This document shows positions 61,348-64,000 of a DNA stretch of 64,000 nucleotides, piece by piece (within the stretch, counting starts at the first letter, position 1; each line of letters starts with the position of its first letter). Source of the DNA: Pandoraea anapnoica (GTDB taxonomy: Bacteria > Pseudomonadota > Gammaproteobacteria > Burkholderiales > Burkholderiaceae); the NCBI RefSeq assembly GCF_902459765.1, contig NZ_CABPSP010000001.1, positions 124,001 to 188,000 on the forward strand, given 5' to 3'. The translations under genes were made by a program, and so were the position numbers. The notes beneath the pieces were generated by a model. The model had not been told where the DNA came from. It saw only the letters and a program-made list of their open reading frames with translations, and made no database searches.

Positions 61348-61593
61348 TCAGCGCGTGCACAGGCGTGCGAGCGCACCGCGCAGCGCCGCAGGCAGACCGG
61401 CGGCGAAATTGAACGGACGGGCAAGTGCGGCCAGACCCTCGCCATTGAGCACGCGAGCGCCCTCCAGATGCGTGGCCAGCACGCAGAAATCTTCACGGCG
61501 CATGCCCACACGCTGACACGCGTGATCGAGTTGCTTGAGGTCGTTCGGATGCAGGCTGATGGTGAGGGTAATGCGCTCTGGGTCGGTGTTCAT
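61348..61593 (-). CDS. Small ribbon-helix-helix-like protein
   Basis: 81 residues from ATG 61593 (further starts at 61629 and beyond). RITLTISLHPNDLKQLDHACQRVGMRREDFCVLATHL looks like an Arc/CopG-type beta-helix-helix, but no close family is recognised. The C-terminal half is Ala/Leu-rich. No toxin partner is adjacent. Convergent with the GGDEF gene. Confidence 0.6.
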   Translation of the reverse strand: MNTDPERITLTISLHPNDLKQLDHACQRVGMRREDFCVLATHLEGARVLNGEGLAALARPFNFAAGLPAALRGALARLCTR

Positions 61594-61963
61594 GACTTTC
61601 AATTTTCTCTTTTTCGATACATCGGGCATGACGCGCGGGTAGGCGCATGCCAAGCGCCCGCGCGATAACGCGGGCGAGCCGGATCCGACTGCGTGGGATC
61701 GGGCCTGTGGGGCGCACATGGCGGACACGTCGAGCGAACGAAACGTCTTCAGGGTAAAGACGATTTCGGTCCGCCGATGCGCGCGATGTCTGATCGTGGC
61801 GTCGGGCTGTTTTAGTAACGCGTGGGCAATACGAGGCTGTGGGCGCGCAATCCGCCGCCTGAGTGCTGCGCGGGCGGCGGTACGGCACTAACGCGTGGGA
61901 GCGATGCCTCGTAACAGCAGGGAGGGATGACTCTCCATCCGGCCATCGCACAAGCGCCGGAAT

Positions 61964-62215
61964 ACAGCATGAGTACTGCGGGACTGCGAATTGCAACTAC
62001 GGGTATTGCTTAGGTATTGCTTGAATATTGCAGGGTACTGCGGTGATGCGAGACCTTCTGAACTACAGGACTGCGATTGATGCGTGTACAGCGATGCAGA
62101 CTTCTAACTACCGATACTGCGACTTGCTGAACGGCTACTGCGGATAAAGCGGAACGACGAGAACTACAAGACTTCCGAACTGCGACTGCTACCACCTGCT
62201 GCAAGACGACGCTGA
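61964..62215. repeat. Degenerate low-complexity repeat tract (ACTGCG/ACTACAG units)
   Basis: Short words ACTGCG and AACTAC(R) recur many times without a fixed period over 250 bp, and local GC falls to about half. The interval 61594-62216 holds no gene; a 64-codon minus frame within the tract is a by-product of the repeats. Origin unknown. Confidence 0.5.
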
Positions 62216-62216
62216 A

Positions 62217-62510
62217 TTACGCGGCGTCCTTAAACTGAATGCGGGGGCACGGCGTGACACGGTGGCTACGGCGATAGCGCAACACGCGGTCCATGTGCGC
62301 TGCCGAGGCGGTGCGCATCGCACGGCGGTGCAACTGCTTCACTCGCGCTGCCGACACCGAAACGGCCAATGCCGCGACAACCAACCAACTGACGAAAACC
62401 ACAACACTTCTCCCCGTTGAGTGCAGCGCCGAGACGATCCGGGATGAACCGGTACGCATCGAATTCGGAGGGAAATCAAAAAGCGTGGTGAGCGCCGGTC
62501 GCAACTGCAT
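62217..62510 (-). CDS. Small single-span membrane protein
   Basis: 97 residues from ATG 62510 (ATG 62459 gives 80). One hydrophobic segment, SVVVFVSWLVVAALAVSVSAAR, and a basic tail of Arg and His. Weak ribosome binding site (GAAG) but a good promoter upstream at 62570-62598. No family. It lies in a locally AT-rich, possibly acquired patch beside a porin. Confidence 0.45.
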   Translation of the reverse strand: MQLRPALTTLFDFPPNSMRTGSSRIVSALHSTGRSVVVFVSWLVVAALAVSVSAARVKQLHRRAMRTASAAHMDRVLRYRRSHRVTPCPRIQFKDAA

Positions 62511-62519
62511 GAAACTTCA

Positions 62520-62640
62520 ATGGAGTGAATTCTAAATAGATTCCCGAATAGGGTAAACCCTTAAAATCGTAAATAGTGTATTTTTTTAGACGAATCAATA
62601 CGAAATTCCAAACGCTCGTTTTAATTTGAGTGCCATTGAT
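62520..62640. other. AT-rich patch beside the small membrane-protein gene
   Basis: About 65 percent A+T over 120 bp, against about 37 percent in the rest of the window. It contains the promoter for 62510, an AGGGT-AA-ACCCT repeat (62550-62561) at the likely start site, and the downstream end of the porin gene's transcript. Candidate H-NS-like silencing or foreign DNA. Confidence 0.4.
62570..62598 (-). promoter_or_regulatory. Promoter TTGATT-N17-TATTTA (minus strand)
   Basis: TTGATT (complement of 62593-62598), 17-bp spacer, TATTTA (complement of 62570-62575), with a predicted start near 62563, about 50 bp before the small membrane-protein ATG at 62510. Confidence 0.5.
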
Positions 62641-62715
62641 TCCAAGGGAAAATCGACCCAAACCCGCATGCCTTCACGGGTTCGGGGCGAATGCCGATGG
62701 GCCGGAGGCGGACGA

Positions 62716-63930
62716 TCAGAAGCTGTGCTTCAGCCCCATGCCCAGCAACAACTGGGTGCGGGCACCGGCGTCGATGCCATAGGAGCCTACCGAGGCCGTC
62801 GCTTCCACGGCTTGTCCCTGATTCAGGGTTTTGCCGACCGCTTGCTGATAGCCGCCAATCACATAAGTGGACGTGCGCTTGGACAATGCATAGGTGACGC
62901 CCGCATTGAACTGGTTGTAATGCGCACCGAGGGTACCGTCGGCACGCATGCGCGTGTAGCTGTAGCCGATACCGGTATTGATAGCTGGCGTAAGCGCATA
63001 GGTGGCGAACGCATTCACGCTGTCGAATTTCGCCGTGCCGGTGAACATCGACATGGCATCGCTCGCGTACTGAGCGTTCGAGAACGTCACGCCGAGAATC
63101 GCCGGACCGATCGCGTACTTACCGCCCACCCGCGCAATGCTCACCTTGCTTGCTGTGCGGAAACCGGCGTTGATCGGCGAGTTGAACAGCGAACCTGCGC
63201 TGCTCGTCCATTCGCGATACGGCCAGTCACCGTTGGTGAAGGGGTTCCCGCGATTGCTGCCGCCATCTGCGAAGAAGTAACCGGCCGCGAGAGCCACCGG
63301 CCCATTGCTGTAGGCCCCCGCGAGGCCGTATGCGCGGCCCGCGCCCGTCTTCCCTGCGACGTTGCCGGTCGCATACATCCCTTCGAATTGCAGACCACCG
63401 AAATTCGGCGTGGCGTAACGGATCGAGTTGTTGATGCGTGCGCCGTTGTCGTAGTTGTCGACGTCGCCGGGCGTGGCGAAGAAGCCGCCGAAGTAGCCGT
63501 CTGCGGTCAGACCCTGCACGAGATTGACGACCGGATCGTACTGACGGCCGATCGTCACTTCGCCCCATTCGCTGCTGCGCAGGCCGACGATGGCCTTGCG
63601 CCCGAATGCGAGGCCGCCGTTGCCCATCGATCCGTTGACGGCATTGAAACCGCTTTCGATCTGGAACAGCGCCGAGAGGCCGTTCCCCAGCGACTCTGTG
63701 CCGCGCAGGCCCCAGCGGCTGCCGCCGATGATGTTGCTCGTGATGCCGGTGAACGACTCGGGGCCATTGGCGACCGCTGTGTGATTGGCGTGCACGATAC
63801 CGGAGTCGATCGTGCCGTAGAGCGTGACGTCGCTTTGTGCGCTGACGCCGGACGGCAGTGCGAGCAACGCGAGCGTCGCGGCGAGCGCGACGGTGCGCAA
63901 GCCGGTGTTCAGGTGTGGACGTTGGTTCAT
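62716..63930 (-). CDS. Gram-negative porin, second copy
   Basis: 404 residues from ATG 63930 (upstream ATG at 63969 gives 417). The signal peptide MNQRPHLNTGLRTVALAATL ends SGVSA before QSDVTLYGTIDSGIV, the porin start. Further: GSRWGLRGTESLGNGLSALFQIESGFNAVNG, GRKAIVGLRSSEWGEVTIGRQYD, and a C-terminal Phe (LKHSF). Only distantly similar to the porin at 41746; the barrel is larger. Forms diffusion channels. Confidence 0.94.
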   Translation of the reverse strand: MNQRPHLNTGLRTVALAATLALLALPSGVSAQSDVTLYGTIDSGIVHANHTAVANGPESFTGITSNIIGGSRWGLRGTESLGNGLSALFQIESGFNAVNGSMGNGGLAFGRKAIVGLRSSEWGEVTIGRQYDPVVNLVQGLTADGYFGGFFATPGDVDNYDNGARINNSIRYATPNFGGLQFEGMYATGNVAGKTGAGRAYGLAGAYSNGPVALAAGYFFADGGSNRGNPFTNGDWPYREWTSSAGSLFNSPINAGFRTASKVSIARVGGKYAIGPAILGVTFSNAQYASDAMSMFTGTAKFDSVNAFATYALTPAINTGIGYSYTRMRADGTLGAHYNQFNAGVTYALSKRTSTYVIGGYQQAVGKTLNQGQAVEATASVGSYGIDAGARTQLLLGMGLKHSF

Positions 63931-64000
63931 GATGTCGAGCGCGTTGGCGCGCATGGTTGAAATCGACATCGAGAATATTGGCGAACACCTATTCGGATTC

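Overview
The window looks like chromosomal DNA from a beta-proteobacterium of the Burkholderiaceae, most probably Pandoraea or a close relative. The reasons are high GC with strong GC3 bias, two Burkholderiales-type trimeric porins, a long (type 2) ArgG, many LysR regulators, and families typical of that group (YaeQ, NYN protein, AcpA-like phosphoesterase, FAD monooxygenase with DUF2783, a LiuR-like operator). This is judged by eye, without a database search. I see no insertion sequence, phage, integron or CRISPR array. One tRNA (Val, GAC) is present.

Layout. 1-4.3 kb: 3' part of a UvrD-type helicase, a GNAT acetyltransferase, a bestrophin-like membrane protein and two small proteins. 4.5-8.9 kb (minus): a secreted lipase-like hydrolase, an HdeD-like membrane protein fused to a permuted papain-like domain, and argG. 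9-14.2 kb: two LysR regulators, an EamA transporter, a PNPOx-family protein and a GST; the GST/LysR divergent region holds two inverted repeats. 14.3-20 kb: a small repeat-bearing secreted protein, tRNA-Val, a NYN protein, and an aromatic-type operon (FAD monooxygenase, DUF2783, MFS) facing a MarR regulator across twin palindromes. 20-24.5 kb: an AcpA-like phosphoesterase, then LysR facing a DsbA-like and a NAD(P)-binding protein.

24.5-31 kb: an alkylation-response operon (ada, a 2OG-Fe(II) oxygenase, alkB), copC-copD, and a likely zinc-starvation pair (COG0523 GTPase plus a QueD-like protein whose catalytic Cys is Ser) behind two TGCAACT-type palindromes. 31-38.5 kb: pirin, PhzF-like and YigZ proteins, then a copper operon (Met/His-rich protein, TolC-like lipoprotein, multicopper oxidase, cupredoxin) tied together by 4-nt overlaps, with a Cys-rich secreted protein upstream.

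38.6-43.9 kb: small membrane or secreted proteins, a 160-bp chain of hairpins with no gene, a perfect 20-bp palindrome upstream of a porin, and 3-hydroxyacyl-CoA dehydrogenase. 43.9-48.7 kb is the least familiar part: two tandem paralogous 690-740 aa proteins sharing a CGGGCG motif and a C-terminal Cys-His-Asp arrangement, with a 58-codon ORF between them. They look like toxin or effector-type enzymes and are my main candidate for something undescribed.

48.9-55 kb (minus): a nitronate monooxygenase-like flavoprotein under a TetR-type palindrome, a candidate sRNA with its own promoter and terminator, and a seven-gene acyl-CoA/organic-acid operon (ghrA, HMG-CoA lyase, YbaK-like, thioesterase, DUF1289, MaoC, MBL hydrolase) with a LiuR-like site upstream. 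55-64 kb: YaeQ, an alpha/beta hydrolase, two paralogous XRE regulators, a DMT transporter, a MASE2-GGDEF cyclase, a small RHH-like protein, a low-complexity repeat tract, an AT-rich patch with a small membrane protein, and a second porin.
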